DNA of 14,391 nucleotides from Nitrospinota bacterium (GTDB lineage: Bacteria > UBA8248), in the NCBI GenBank assembly GCA_003506735.1, contig DNYS01000237.1:1087-15477 (forward strand), given 5' to 3'. A program made the position numbers and the translations under genes. Positions within the stretch are counted from its first letter, which is position 1. Every line of letters starts with the position of its first letter. Of the stretch, positions 6,556 to 13,728 are shown in pieces. The notes under the pieces were generated by a model. It had not been told where the DNA came from, made no database searches, and worked only from the letters and a program-made list of their open reading frames with translations.

Positions 6556-7695
6556 TTAAATCAATTTGATTTCGGCATCCAGGGCATTGGCCCCTTTGAG
6601 CGCCTGCAGGATGGCGATCAAGTCCCGCGGCGAGACCCCAATCGCATTGAGGCCCCGAACGACATCTCCGATGCTGACGGTTTTCTGCAAAACGACCAGG
6701 CTCCGTTTCTCCTGCGTCACCGTGATCTCCGTTTTCGGGATGATCTGGGTCTGCGCCGAATCCGGCGCAAATGCCTCGGGCTGAGAGACCAGGGAGTCTT
6801 CACGGATGACAATGTTGAGATTCCCGTGACTGATGGCCACGGTTGAGATCCGCACGTTTTCGCCCATGACGATGGTGCCCGTCCGCTCGTTGATCACGAC
6901 AATGGCCTTTCGGTCCGTTACGACCTCGATGCGCTCGATCTGGGCGATGGCCTGCACCGCGTTTTTGGCGATGCCCCGAAGGTTTATATCCACCGTCCCG
7001 GAATCCCGGGCCTGGGCCACCTGATCCCCGAAAGCGCCGTTGATCGCTGTCACGACCCGCGAGACGGTTGTAAAATCCGGACTATTGAGAGCAAGCCGGA
7101 TCGCCTTCTGGCGCCAGAAATTTTGTCTGATTTCCTTCTCCACGCTCCCGCCATTCGTGATGAGTCCGACGGTGGGATGATTCCGCTGAACACCGGTCCC
7201 CGTGGCTCCGGCGAACGCGAACCCGCCTCCGAGCGAAACCGCCCCTTGCACCACGACGTAGACCTCGCCATCCACTCCCCGAAGCGGACTCAAAAGGAGC
7301 GTTCCGCCGAGGAGGCTTTTGGCATCGCCGATGGTCGACACCGTTACATCGACTCGCGAACCCACGCGGGCGAAAGGCGGCAAGTCGGCCGTCAGCGCCA
7401 CCGCGGCCACGTTTTTCACGTTAAACGAGCTTGCGGGGGTATTGATGCCGAGTTTTTTCAGAAAGCTCGACAGCGACTGCGCCGTAAAAGACGGGTCGTT
7501 TCCATCGCCCGTCCCGTTGAGGCCGACAACGAGCCCGTAGCCGATGAGCTGGTTCGACCGGACCCCTTTGACCGTGGCGATATCCTTGAGGCGGACGGCC
7601 TTGGCGGTGCCCGAGAGGAACACCATCACCCCCAAGACAAGGGCGGAGACAATGGCGGCCAGACGGAAGCGCCTATGCCAGCGGCAAATCTGCAT
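6556..7695 (-). CDS. flgI: Flagellar P-ring protein FlgI
   Basis: 379 residues from the chosen start; the family is about 365-385. FlgI forms the P ring around the rod in the peptidoglycan layer, with FlgA as assembly chaperone. The signal peptide is clear: basic n-region (CRWHRRFR), hydrophobic core at about 12-28, and cleavage after SGTAKA (residue 33). The mature start VRLKDIATVKGVRSNQLIGYGLVVGLNGTGDG is the family signature, followed by SFNVKNVAAVALTADLPPFARVGSRVDVTVS. The end, VSPRDLIAILQALKGANALDAEI, is also typical. In-frame ATGs at 7749 and 7722 overlap flgH or have no ribosome site; the ATG at 7695 has AGAGGG upstream and gives a normal signal peptide. The gap after flgH is 14 bp. 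Confidence 0.97.
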   Translation of the reverse strand: MQICRWHRRFRLAAIVSALVLGVMVFLSGTAKAVRLKDIATVKGVRSNQLIGYGLVVGLNGTGDGNDPSFTAQSLSSFLKKLGINTPASSFNVKNVAAVALTADLPPFARVGSRVDVTVSTIGDAKSLLGGTLLLSPLRGVDGEVYVVVQGAVSLGGGFAFAGATGTGVQRNHPTVGLITNGGSVEKEIRQNFWRQKAIRLALNSPDFTTVSRVVTAINGAFGDQVAQARDSGTVDINLRGIAKNAVQAIAQIERIEVVTDRKAIVVINERTGTIVMGENVRISTVAISHGNLNIVIREDSLVSQPEAFAPDSAQTQIIPKTEITVTQEKRSLVVLQKTVSIGDVVRGLNAIGVSPRDLIAILQALKGANALDAEIKLI

Positions 7696-7709
7696 TTCCA
7701 AATTACCCT

Positions 7710-8501
7710 CTAGAACGGCCATAGTTTCGTAACAACGCGTGTCAGCCACCCCGGCGACTGGGCTTCTTCGAGAATGCCGTCGCCCGTGTAGACGATTTTG
7801 GCATCCGCCATGAACTTGGATTGGATAGTGTTGTCCTGCGCTATGTCCTGCGGGCGGACAATTCCGCTCAACATGACGATCAGGGTCTCCTTTTGGGTCG
7901 TGAGCTCCTTTCGTCCCTCGATGAACAGATTGCCGTTCGGGAGCACTTCCACCACCTGGGCGGAAATGGTCGCGGTCAGATTGTCCGTCCGCTCGACATC
8001 CGTCTCGGCACTGTGATCGACCTTCGAAGTGGTCCGCAGGGCGTCGGAGGGGTCAAACCGCCTCGCCCGCGAACCGACGTTGGTGTTCGTCGGTTCGCCG
8101 TATCCCGGCAGGGACGGGACGGTAAAGGTCAGGTTGCTTTGCCTGTCGATAGAGGTATCGGCTTCTTTCTTCGAGTTCGATGACTCGCTGATGAGCACCG
8201 TAATAATGTCGCCCACGCGGGAGGCGCGTTTGTCCGTGAAGAAAAACGGGCTTCGATCGCTCCAGAGGGAGCCTTTATCCCGCCCGTCCAGGGAGGCGAA
8301 GACGCCCTTCTTCCCCGATTGGCCGGTTGGGCGCGCGGGCCGGGTCCGACGAAACGACTGGACGCTCCGGAAGCGCTTGGAGCCCCGCGACACTGTCCCC
8401 CTTCCTCCGGCGGGCTGCCCGTTGCTCTCAGGTGCGCTCACCGCAATCAAGGATAAGGAAAGCAACGAACAACCTATCGAACGGATAATGATGAGTCGCA
8501 T
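7710..8501 (-). CDS. flgH: Flagellar L-ring protein FlgH
   Basis: 263 residues. FlgH forms the L ring in the outer membrane. Family signatures: GSLWSDRSPFFFTDKRASRVGDIITVLISE (about 77-106), the Asn/Arg-rich middle, and the C-terminal block GNLFIEGRKEL, LSGIVRPQDI, ADAKIVYTGDG, SPGWLTRVVTKLWPF. Odd points: enteric FlgH is a lipoprotein, but the only cysteine of the leader (Cys11, context RSIGC) sits too near the N-terminus and after an Arg, so it does not make a normal lipobox; cleavage after AVSA (residue 23) by signal peptidase I looks more likely. Residues ~28-75 are an Arg/Gly/Ser-rich insert before the conserved part. A TTG at 8528 is in frame but overlaps flgA; the ATG at 8501 has AGGG eight to nine bases upstream. 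The gap after flgA is 10 bp. Confidence 0.95.
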   Translation of the reverse strand: MRLIIIRSIGCSLLSLSLIAVSAPESNGQPAGGRGTVSRGSKRFRSVQSFRRTRPARPTGQSGKKGVFASLDGRDKGSLWSDRSPFFFTDKRASRVGDIITVLISESSNSKKEADTSIDRQSNLTFTVPSLPGYGEPTNTNVGSRARRFDPSDALRTTSKVDHSAETDVERTDNLTATISAQVVEVLPNGNLFIEGRKELTTQKETLIVMLSGIVRPQDIAQDNTIQSKFMADAKIVYTGDGILEEAQSPGWLTRVVTKLWPF

Positions 8502-8511
8502 GGCAGGTACC

Positions 8512-9483
8512 CTAGAAAAGGACTTCAACGGAGGAAGCTCCTACGATACGGGCGTGAACCGGCTTTTTCGAGTCGATGTTGATCACGCGGATCAAATCGC
8601 CTTTTCGTCCGGCGTCCAATGATTTTCCGATAGCCGTGATGGACAGCCCCCCACTGCGGGCGCTGATATGAACCAAATGCCCCCGCTTCACGAGATAGGG
8701 GAATTTGACATCCGACTTTCGAACCATGCTCCCCGGGCTGATCGCCCGGATGGCAATTGCGCCATGGAACTCTGGCACGGATGTGATGGTATCCGAGGGC
8801 ATGGAAGCCATGTCCTGCCGGCGAAACTCGAAATCGGCCGCCTTCAAGGTCTCCATGGCCCGGATTGGCCTGCGGGCAACCGGAACATCCATGTAAATGG
8901 CGATCTCGGCGGTTACCCAAATTCGGCGAATTTCGGATGCCCCTCGAATGACCCTCAAAATCAAGGGGGTCCGCCCGATAAAGCGGGTGTTGGGCGGAGC
9001 CTGTACCGTCAGTTGAACATTCCCGCCGCCCGGCAGAAGAATTCTTTGCCTGGGAACGAAGATCGTTTTGATCTCGACATCCCCGTTCCGGTTGATCAGG
9101 CGGGATTTCAAAAAGCTCTGAACCGCGGAAACCATCTCTTGCTGATCCAATATCCGGGTGCTGTTCCGCACCCGAACCACACGCGCCCCCGCCAGGGTGA
9201 CGCCCTCGATTCCAGCATTCCGGATGGACTTGCCCACTGTTTCGCGGCTGATCCGGAAACTCATGCCCGAAGGAGGGGCGGAAGCCAGGAAAACATCCTC
9301 GAGTTCGCCCCTGATCCTGCGCGATACTTTCGATAAATTTGCCACCTCCGCCAGAAACACCTCGCCCTCGTTCACTTCGACGGATGGGATGAGGCGGATT
9401 TCCACTGCCCCGGAGATGGCGGGAGCAACGGCTGAAATCGCAACGAAAATCGCCAGAATGATGCGCGGGATCAAGGTTCGCAT
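8512..9483 (-). CDS. flgA: Flagella basal body P-ring formation protein FlgA
   Basis: 323 residues; enteric FlgA is about 220, while longer forms occur elsewhere. FlgA is a periplasmic chaperone for P-ring assembly. A signal peptide is visible (MRTLIPRIILAIFVAISA..., cleavage near residue 25). Residues ~27-195 are β-rich and less conserved. The SAF-like domain starts near 199: DVPVARRPIRAMETLKAADFEFRRQDM, then GAIAIRAISPGSMVRKSDVK. The tail, LVKRGHLVHISARSGGLSITAIGKSLDAGRKGDLIRVIN (about 264-303), is the FlgA C-terminal signature. The frame is open up to 9582 inside flgG; the ATG at 9483 is chosen because AAGGAG lies seven bases upstream and the signal peptide starts there. It lies 10 bp after flgG and 10 bp before flgH. 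Confidence 0.94.
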   Translation of the reverse strand: MRTLIPRIILAIFVAISAVAPAISGAVEIRLIPSVEVNEGEVFLAEVANLSKVSRRIRGELEDVFLASAPPSGMSFRISRETVGKSIRNAGIEGVTLAGARVVRVRNSTRILDQQEMVSAVQSFLKSRLINRNGDVEIKTIFVPRQRILLPGGGNVQLTVQAPPNTRFIGRTPLILRVIRGASEIRRIWVTAEIAIYMDVPVARRPIRAMETLKAADFEFRRQDMASMPSDTITSVPEFHGAIAIRAISPGSMVRKSDVKFPYLVKRGHLVHISARSGGLSITAIGKSLDAGRKGDLIRVINIDSKKPVHARIVGASSVEVLF

Positions 9484-9493
9484 TTTCAGCTCC

Positions 9494-10282
9494 TTATCGC
9501 TTGAGATCCGAAACTGTTCGAAGCATTTCATCGGCGGTCTGAACCGTGCGGCTATTGATTTCATAGGCCCGCTGGGCCTCAATCAGGGCGACGAGTTCAT
9601 CGACGACCTTAACGTTGGAGTTTTCCACGAATCCCTGGGCGATGGTCCCGAACCCCTGCGTTCCGGGGGTTCCGGTCAAGGGAGCGCCCGATGCGGTGGT
9701 TTCGAGAAGCAGGTTCCGGCCCACGGAGTTCAAACCGGCTGGATTCTGGAATTTCACCAAGGTAAGGGTGCCAACGGTGGTGGGCGCCGTTGAGCCGGCA
9801 TTGATGACCGACACCGTCCCGTCGGTTCCGATCGTAACGTTGAGCGCCGTTGTGGGAATCGTAACCCCCGGCGTAACGCGGAAGCCTTCGCTGGTCACGA
9901 GCTCCCCGGTGCTATTCACCTTGAAGGCGCCGGAGCGGGAATAAGCCGTTTGCCCGGTGGGCAGGGTGACCTGGAAGAAGCCGTCGCCTTCGATGGCGAC
10001 ATCCAGTTCGTTATCTGTCCGCTTGAATTCGCCTTCGGTGAAAATCCGCGACGTGGACGCGGGCCGGACGCCGGCTCCGATTTGAAGGCCCGTGGGAATC
10101 TGGTTTCCCTGGGCGGACGGCGCGCCCGCCGGAATAATGGTTTCGTAAAGCAGTTCCTGGAAATCGGCGCGCGATTTCTTGAAACCGATTGTGCTGACGT
10201 TCGCCAGGTTGTTCGCGATGACATCGACGTTGATCTGCTGGGCCTGCATTCCCGTGGCCCCGGTGAACAATGCGCGTAACAA
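9494..10282 (-). CDS. flgG: Flagellar distal rod protein FlgG
   Basis: 262 residues, the standard FlgG length. FlgG builds the distal rod that passes through the P and L rings. The N-terminus LRALFTGATGMQAQQINVDVIANNLANVSTIGFKKSRADFQELLYETI is the family signature, and the C-terminus (GFVENSNVKVVDELVALIEAQRAYEINSRTVQTADEMLRTVSDL) is nearly invariant in FlgG. The central EGEFKRTDNELDVAIEGDGFFQV is shared by rod and hook proteins. The start is TTG at 10282: a perfect AGGAGG at 10295-10290 is seven bases upstream, and this start gives the expected family N-terminus. It follows flgF by 25 bp, so both are expected from one transcript. Confidence 0.98.
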   Translation of the reverse strand: MLRALFTGATGMQAQQINVDVIANNLANVSTIGFKKSRADFQELLYETIIPAGAPSAQGNQIPTGLQIGAGVRPASTSRIFTEGEFKRTDNELDVAIEGDGFFQVTLPTGQTAYSRSGAFKVNSTGELVTSEGFRVTPGVTIPTTALNVTIGTDGTVSVINAGSTAPTTVGTLTLVKFQNPAGLNSVGRNLLLETTASGAPLTGTPGTQGFGTIAQGFVENSNVKVVDELVALIEAQRAYEINSRTVQTADEMLRTVSDLKR

Positions 10283-10289
10283 GGCTCTT

Positions 10290-10295
10290 CCTCCT
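10290..10295 (-). promoter_or_regulatory. Ribosome binding site fixing the TTG start of flgG
   Basis: A perfect AGGAGG, seven bases before TTG 10282-10280. There is no ATG or GTG at a suitable distance, and the family N-terminus begins exactly at the TTG. Confidence 0.85.
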
Positions 10296-10307
10296 CAGGT
10301 GCGAAAT

Positions 10308-11075
10308 CTATTGAATCTCTTCGACTCGGCCCAGGTCGTTAACCGCCCGGTCATCGATCGAATCAAAGGTTTTGATTGTTTTCTGATAAGTCTCATACAG
10401 GCGGCCAATTTCAATTAGCTTCACCATCTCTGCGATGGCATTCACGTTGGAGCCTTCGATATATCCCTGCAAGATATCGGTCGATTCCGGCTTAAAGGTT
10501 GCCTGGCCGGGAACGACCGTGGAGAAGCTGGAAAAACCCCGCTTCTCAAGAGCATAGGGCTTGGGAAAATCGATGATTTGAACTTGCCCGACAACCTCGC
10601 CGTTCGAGTAAACCTGCCCGGTCTGGTTGATGAAGATTCCGCTATTTTGGGAGCTGGCATTCGGAACCCGGATTTCCCCGTTGTCCACGCCCAGCAGGGG
10701 CCAGCCCTGCTTCGCGATCATGACCCCGTCGCGGTTCAGCCCGAACTGCCCCGCTCTGGAATATCGGAGGCCGCCGGGCGACCTGAGAACGAAAAAACCA
10801 TCGCCGTTCAGGGCAAGATCCAAGGGATTGTTGGTTTTTCTGAAGCTGCCCTGCTTGTAATTAATGTGGGTAAACTTCCAGGCCGACTGCTGCACGACAT
10901 CATCGCCCAATGCGCTGCCCTGACCGGCCGTCTTGGAGGTTTTTTCAATACGAAACACGGGGACATCGGCCTTGTATCCGGGAGTATTCACCTGGGCCAG
11001 ATTGTTCGCCACGATCTCGAGGCGCCGCTGCTGGAGCATCGATGCGCCGACGACTGCATAAGATCCTGGTTCCAT
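10308..11075 (-). CDS. flgF: Flagellar proximal rod protein FlgF
   Basis: 255 residues, the usual length (E. coli about 251). FlgF is a rod subunit. N-terminal signature: YAVVGASMLQQRRLEIVANNLAQVNTPGYKADVPVF. Central: GSFRKTNNPLDLALNGDGFFVL and YSRAGQFGLNRDGVMI. C-terminal: GYIEGSNVNAIAEMVKLIEIGRLYETYQKTIKTFD. The 'NVNAIAEMVKLIEIGRLYE' form, rather than the FlgG 'NVKVVDELVALIEAQRAYE', supports FlgF. The frame extends to 11207, but the upstream 44 residues are unlike the family and contain the ribosome site; the ATG at 11075 has AGGAAGGG at 11091-11084. It is the first gene of the flgF-fliW run and has its own sigma-54 promoter about 80 bases upstream. Confidence 0.95.
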   Translation of the reverse strand: MEPGSYAVVGASMLQQRRLEIVANNLAQVNTPGYKADVPVFRIEKTSKTAGQGSALGDDVVQQSAWKFTHINYKQGSFRKTNNPLDLALNGDGFFVLRSPGGLRYSRAGQFGLNRDGVMIAKQGWPLLGVDNGEIRVPNASSQNSGIFINQTGQVYSNGEVVGQVQIIDFPKPYALEKRGFSSFSTVVPGQATFKPESTDILQGYIEGSNVNAIAEMVKLIEIGRLYETYQKTIKTFDSIDDRAVNDLGRVEEIQ

Positions 11076-11164
11076 ACCGTTTACCCTTCCTAGAGAGGAT
11101 TCCGAATAATCCGCGCTCTCGGACGGGACGCCTCCTCGGGGCCGGTCCGATTGACTCATAGGAA

Positions 11165-11182
11165 AAGCAAGAGATGTGCCAG
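11165..11182 (-). promoter_or_regulatory. Sigma-54 (RpoN) promoter for flgF-fliW
   Basis: On the minus strand CTGGCAC-ATCTC-TTGC matches the consensus TGGCAC-N5-TTGC at every defined position. The -24 element TGGCAC is at 11181-11176 and the -12 element TTGC at 11170-11167. The start would be near 11155, giving a leader of about 80 bases before the flgF ATG. Sigma-54 control of rod, ring and hook genes is known in many polar-flagellated diderms. An enhancer-binding activator would be required; its gene is not in the window. Confidence 0.82.
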
Positions 11183-11204
11183 AGTTGCAGGAGGGAGAGG
11201 ACTG

Positions 11205-11275
11205 CAATACTAAATATTATATACTTTTATTTTCAACATGTTACATGTATTTAACGATAATATACTTAAAACATA
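11205..11275. promoter_or_regulatory. AT-rich island upstream of the sigma-54 promoter
   Basis: A markedly AT-rich stretch in GC-rich surroundings, at about -50 to -120 from the predicted start. It holds overlapping palindromes AACATGTT (11235-11242) and TACATGTA (11242-11249), flanked by a direct repeat ATATACTT at 11219-11226 and 11260-11267. The two copies are 41 bp apart, close to four helical turns. The place and symmetry fit an activator or IHF-like binding region for sigma-54 transcription. No bound protein can be named. Confidence 0.45.
11216..11244 (-). promoter_or_regulatory. Possible second, sigma-70-type promoter for flgF
   Basis: On the minus strand a perfect TATAAT (11221-11216) is preceded, after 17 bases, by GTAACA (11244-11239; four of six matches to TTGACA). 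The start would be near 11208, upstream of the sigma-54 start. In an AT-rich stretch a chance TATAAT is easy, so this is only a candidate for basal transcription. Confidence 0.3.
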
Positions 11276-11439
11276 CATGCCCCCGGAAACCGCCCATGGC
11301 ACTATTTGCCGATGGATTTTTGACGCTGGAGCAGGTTTTGCCGCCCTCATTTTCATTGGACGATTTCGGGCGCCCGGGCCGGAGTCTCCGCCCCCGCCCT
11401 GTTTTCCTATCGGCCCGGCCTGCGTTCCCACCGGAGGGG

Positions 11440-11742
11440 TCAGGCGGCGTTTTCCCGCTTCCATTTTTCGTTGACGAAATAGATAAAAGCCAGGATTTCC
11501 GCGATCAGGCGGTAGAGGGAGGGAGGTATCTCGGTTTCAAGCTCCAGCTTTCCCAAAAGATGCGTCAAATCCGCATCCTCGCGAATGGGGATATTGTGAA
11601 TCCGCGCTAGTTCGAGAATCCGCTCGGCATCCTCCCCGATCCCCTTGGCCGTCACCCGGGGAGCGCTCTCCGCCAGCGGGCGGTATTGAAGCGCAACCGC
11701 CTCCTTGGGAATAAATTCTCGAAGCTTGCGGTGTTCCTCCAT
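11440..11742 (-). CDS. FlhB C-terminal-domain protein (FlhX/YlqH type export-switch homologue)
   Basis: 100 residues, soluble, with no membrane segments. It matches only the cytoplasmic C-terminal domain of FlhB (EscU/YscU/HrcU family): EAVALQYRP at 14-22, then APRVTAKGIGEDAERILELARIHNIPIREDADLTHLLGKLELETEIPPSLYRLIAEILAFIYF. In FlhB the segment before AVAL is NPTH-Y, where self-cleavage occurs during the switch from hook to filament export; here it reads FIPK-E, so it cannot cleave. Such proteins (H. pylori FlhX, B. subtilis YlqH) can stand in for the FlhB C-terminal fragment. ATG 11742 has AGGGG six bases upstream. It starts 9 bp after fliK, which fits a joint role in export switching. Full-length FlhB is not in the window. 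Confidence 0.88.
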   Translation of the reverse strand: MEEHRKLREFIPKEAVALQYRPLAESAPRVTAKGIGEDAERILELARIHNIPIREDADLTHLLGKLELETEIPPSLYRLIAEILAFIYFVNEKWKRENAA

Positions 11743-11751
11743 GGTTTCCCC

Positions 11752-13689
11752 TCAAACTCTTAGATTAATAAAGGATTGCTCGCCCGATGGGGCCTCCGGA
11801 TCCAGGGTGGGCACCAGCGGCTCCCCCTCGGGCCGGGCATGAATCCAGGAGAGCCCTTCGATGAGGAATTCCTGGCCCTCCATCGCATCGCGCAGGGCGG
11901 GAAGCTCGGCCTCGATGAACCGTCCCACCTCCTCGATTTGGGTGGTGAACCGGGCATGAACATGCTTTCCGCGCACCCCGGCGTCCACCCGGAGCGGGCC
12001 AAGCCCCTGAAGCTCCAGCAGGAACACCACCGAATGCTGCTCGTCCTCCCCGCCGCCCGCCTGGCGGCCCTCCCCGTCCCGGCGGACGACCACATCCAAC
12101 GTCCCCTTCTCGCCCCCGAACGAAAACGGGATATGGGAATAACTCCCCTGATCGAGGATGTGGCGCAGCCCGTTCGCCGTCCGGAGGAATTCAACCGACG
12201 TGAGCGCCTGCTCGGCCTGGCCGCTGAGCTGGGACAGGGCGTTCCCCTCCGGAAGGCCGGCCTCGCGGACCGCTCTGAGGAACGATTGGAGATTTTCCCG
12301 AAGGTCCGGGGCGGCTCCCCCCCTGCCCCCGGGCGCGGCCTGATCCATCGAGGGCAACGAGCCCCCCTGCTGAATCGCCTCGCGGACCCTTCCGGGCGAA
12401 AGGCCATCCTCCTTGAGAACCGCCCGGTTCAAGGCCTCCATCAAATCCTCCGCGGCCTGGCCCGCCCCGCCCGGGACAGCCCGGTTGGCCGCGGCCAGCC
12501 CCTCGGCCAGGGAGATCAAATCGGACCCGAATCCCGAATTCCCCGCGCCTCCCGCGGGCAAATACGCGCCTCCCGCGCTCTGGGCGGCGGGCGCGAGGAG
12601 GACCAGATCGAGCAAGGGCGCCGTCCGGTTGACGAAAACGCGGACCGTGCTTCCGGCGGGAAAGGTGCTCGCCGCCTCGGGCGGCCAGGGAACCTCGGCA
12701 TCGAACCCCCCGAAGCGGAGCAAGGCCGTGCGCCCGCCATCGGCCCCCGCCCTGGCGGACCCACCCGCTCTCGAAGCGCTTCCCGCCGCCGGGGCGGCTC
12801 CCGCGCCCCTGCCGGGCGCTCCTGGTATCGGAGGGCTTTGTCCCCCCGGGAATGGCTGGGGCGGATTGAGGGGATTGGGAGGAGCGCCTGACGGAGACTG
12901 TGGCCCGCCCGGAGGAAAAACCGCGCCCGTGGCCCCTGTTCCCGTGGCCCCTGGACTCCCGGCCCCGCCCGCCTGGGCCGGCATGACCCGGACAACCGTT
13001 CCCGTCAAAACCGTGCCCCGCACCGGAAGTCCGCCCGCCGCCGGGGCGGCCCGCGTCAGCGGCCCCGCCCCGAGAATCTGCATCCGGCCGGCCGGGCCGG
13101 CCAGGCCCGGGGCCGATCGGGGCCCTCCCCTTGCCAACACCCGCAGGCCGAGCGCGCCGCCCGCTGTCTGAGGCCGGATGAACAGCCGGTCTCCGCTTTT
13201 CGCCCCGCTGTCGAGCTGGAAATTCACCTGGAGCGAGCCGAGGCGCACCGGCGCCGAGCCCGGATTTTTGAAATCGAGAATCTGGCCGAGAATCGTCCCC
13301 CTCGCCTTCCCCAAAAGCGACTGGAGCCCCGCCGTCAACGGCTGGTTCCGGGCCAGGCGCACCTGCCCCGGAGCGAGCGCCTCGAATGCATCGCCCGGCC
13401 GCCCGGACTGGGCCACGAGGCGGAGGATCTGGCCCTTGCCCTTCCCCCCGGCCTCGGCCTCGGCCGCCACCCGCTCTCCCGGCTGAAGCGGAAACGCCGC
13501 ACGGATCAAGACCGTTGTGCCCTGATCGAGCGCCAAAAGAACCGCGCCCATGGGCGAGCCCGGAGGAGCGGCCAGCACCGATGCCGAAAAGATTTGGCCC
13601 ACGGGAAGCTGTGGCGTTTCCCCCGCGGGCGGCAGCGCCAGAGAGGCGGCCACGCCCGCAACGGGAACCTGGATAGGAGTATTCGGCAT
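11752..13689 (-). CDS. fliK: FliK-like flagellar hook-length control protein
   Basis: 645 residues. FliK is a secreted ruler that, through its C-terminal domain, makes FlhB switch from hook to filament export. The C-terminal part (about 520-617) fits the Flg_hook domain: a β-strand run (SVVFLLELQGLGPLRVDAGVRG), then HVHARFTTQIEEVGRFIEAELPALRDAMEGQEFLIEGLSWI, the usual 'LR..L...G' helix-strand end. The N-terminal half has β-rich blocks at 31-92, 131-187 and a split one at 222-236 plus 319-366. Between the halves of the last lies ~80 residues of Gly/Pro/Ala low complexity. The gene is visibly more GC-rich than its neighbours. ATG 13689 has no clear ribosome site, and no better start is seen. 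Identification rests on the C-terminal domain and the flhB-like neighbour; N-terminal parts of FliK are not conserved. Confidence 0.82.
   Translation of the reverse strand: MPNTPIQVPVAGVAASLALPPAGETPQLPVGQIFSASVLAAPPGSPMGAVLLALDQGTTVLIRAAFPLQPGERVAAEAEAGGKGKGQILRLVAQSGRPGDAFEALAPGQVRLARNQPLTAGLQSLLGKARGTILGQILDFKNPGSAPVRLGSLQVNFQLDSGAKSGDRLFIRPQTAGGALGLRVLARGGPRSAPGLAGPAGRMQILGAGPLTRAAPAAGGLPVRGTVLTGTVVRVMPAQAGGAGSPGATGTGATGAVFPPGGPQSPSGAPPNPLNPPQPFPGGQSPPIPGAPGRGAGAAPAAGSASRAGGSARAGADGGRTALLRFGGFDAEVPWPPEAASTFPAGSTVRVFVNRTAPLLDLVLLAPAAQSAGGAYLPAGGAGNSGFGSDLISLAEGLAAANRAVPGGAGQAAEDLMEALNRAVLKEDGLSPGRVREAIQQGGSLPSMDQAAPGGRGGAAPDLRENLQSFLRAVREAGLPEGNALSQLSGQAEQALTSVEFLRTANGLRHILDQGSYSHIPFSFGGEKGTLDVVVRRDGEGRQAGGGEDEQHSVVFLLELQGLGPLRVDAGVRGKHVHARFTTQIEEVGRFIEAELPALRDAMEGQEFLIEGLSWIHARPEGEPLVPTLDPEAPSGEQSFINLRV
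12736..12981 (-). repeat. Low-complexity Gly/Pro/Ala insert in fliK (residues ~237-318)
   Basis: About 82 codons of almost only Gly, Pro, Ala, Ser and Arg. It includes a 15-bp tandem repeat at 12926-12940 and 12941-12955 (13 of 15 bases identical) that encodes a repeated GATG-type pentapeptide. Such a stretch is expected to be disordered and prone to length change. Confidence 0.75.
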
Positions 13690-13728
13690 TATGCCGCAGG
13701 TTTGCTCAGTAAAATAACGGGCGCCGGG

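Larger units (their letters stand above)
11076..11439. other. 364-bp intergenic region between the fliK operon and flgF
   Basis: It holds the sigma-54 promoter, the AT-rich island and the candidate sigma-70 promoter in its left two thirds. The part from about 11280 to 11439 is GC-rich and shows no gene; a 7-bp inverted repeat there (CCGGGCC and GGCCCGG on the minus strand, roughly 11380-11420) has a long loop and no T tract. I see no convincing terminator for the upstream operon, so read-through into flgF is possible. Confidence 0.6.

Noticed and set aside
11272..11279. CATACATG shared with 14248-14255 as a common regulator site of both operons
   Set aside because: An 8-base match between two AT-rich intergenic stretches of this size is expected about by chance.
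11210..11464. Small minus-strand frame of 84 codons in the flgF upstream region
   Set aside because: Overlaps the FlhB-like gene out of frame, runs through the AT-rich regulatory island and has no ribosome site.
11776..12891. 371-codon plus-strand frame opposite fliK, and a 215-codon minus frame at 11760-12407
   Set aside because: GC-rich DNA lacks stop codons in all frames. Both translations are Arg/Pro-rich and featureless, while the FliK frame has a recognisable C-terminal domain.
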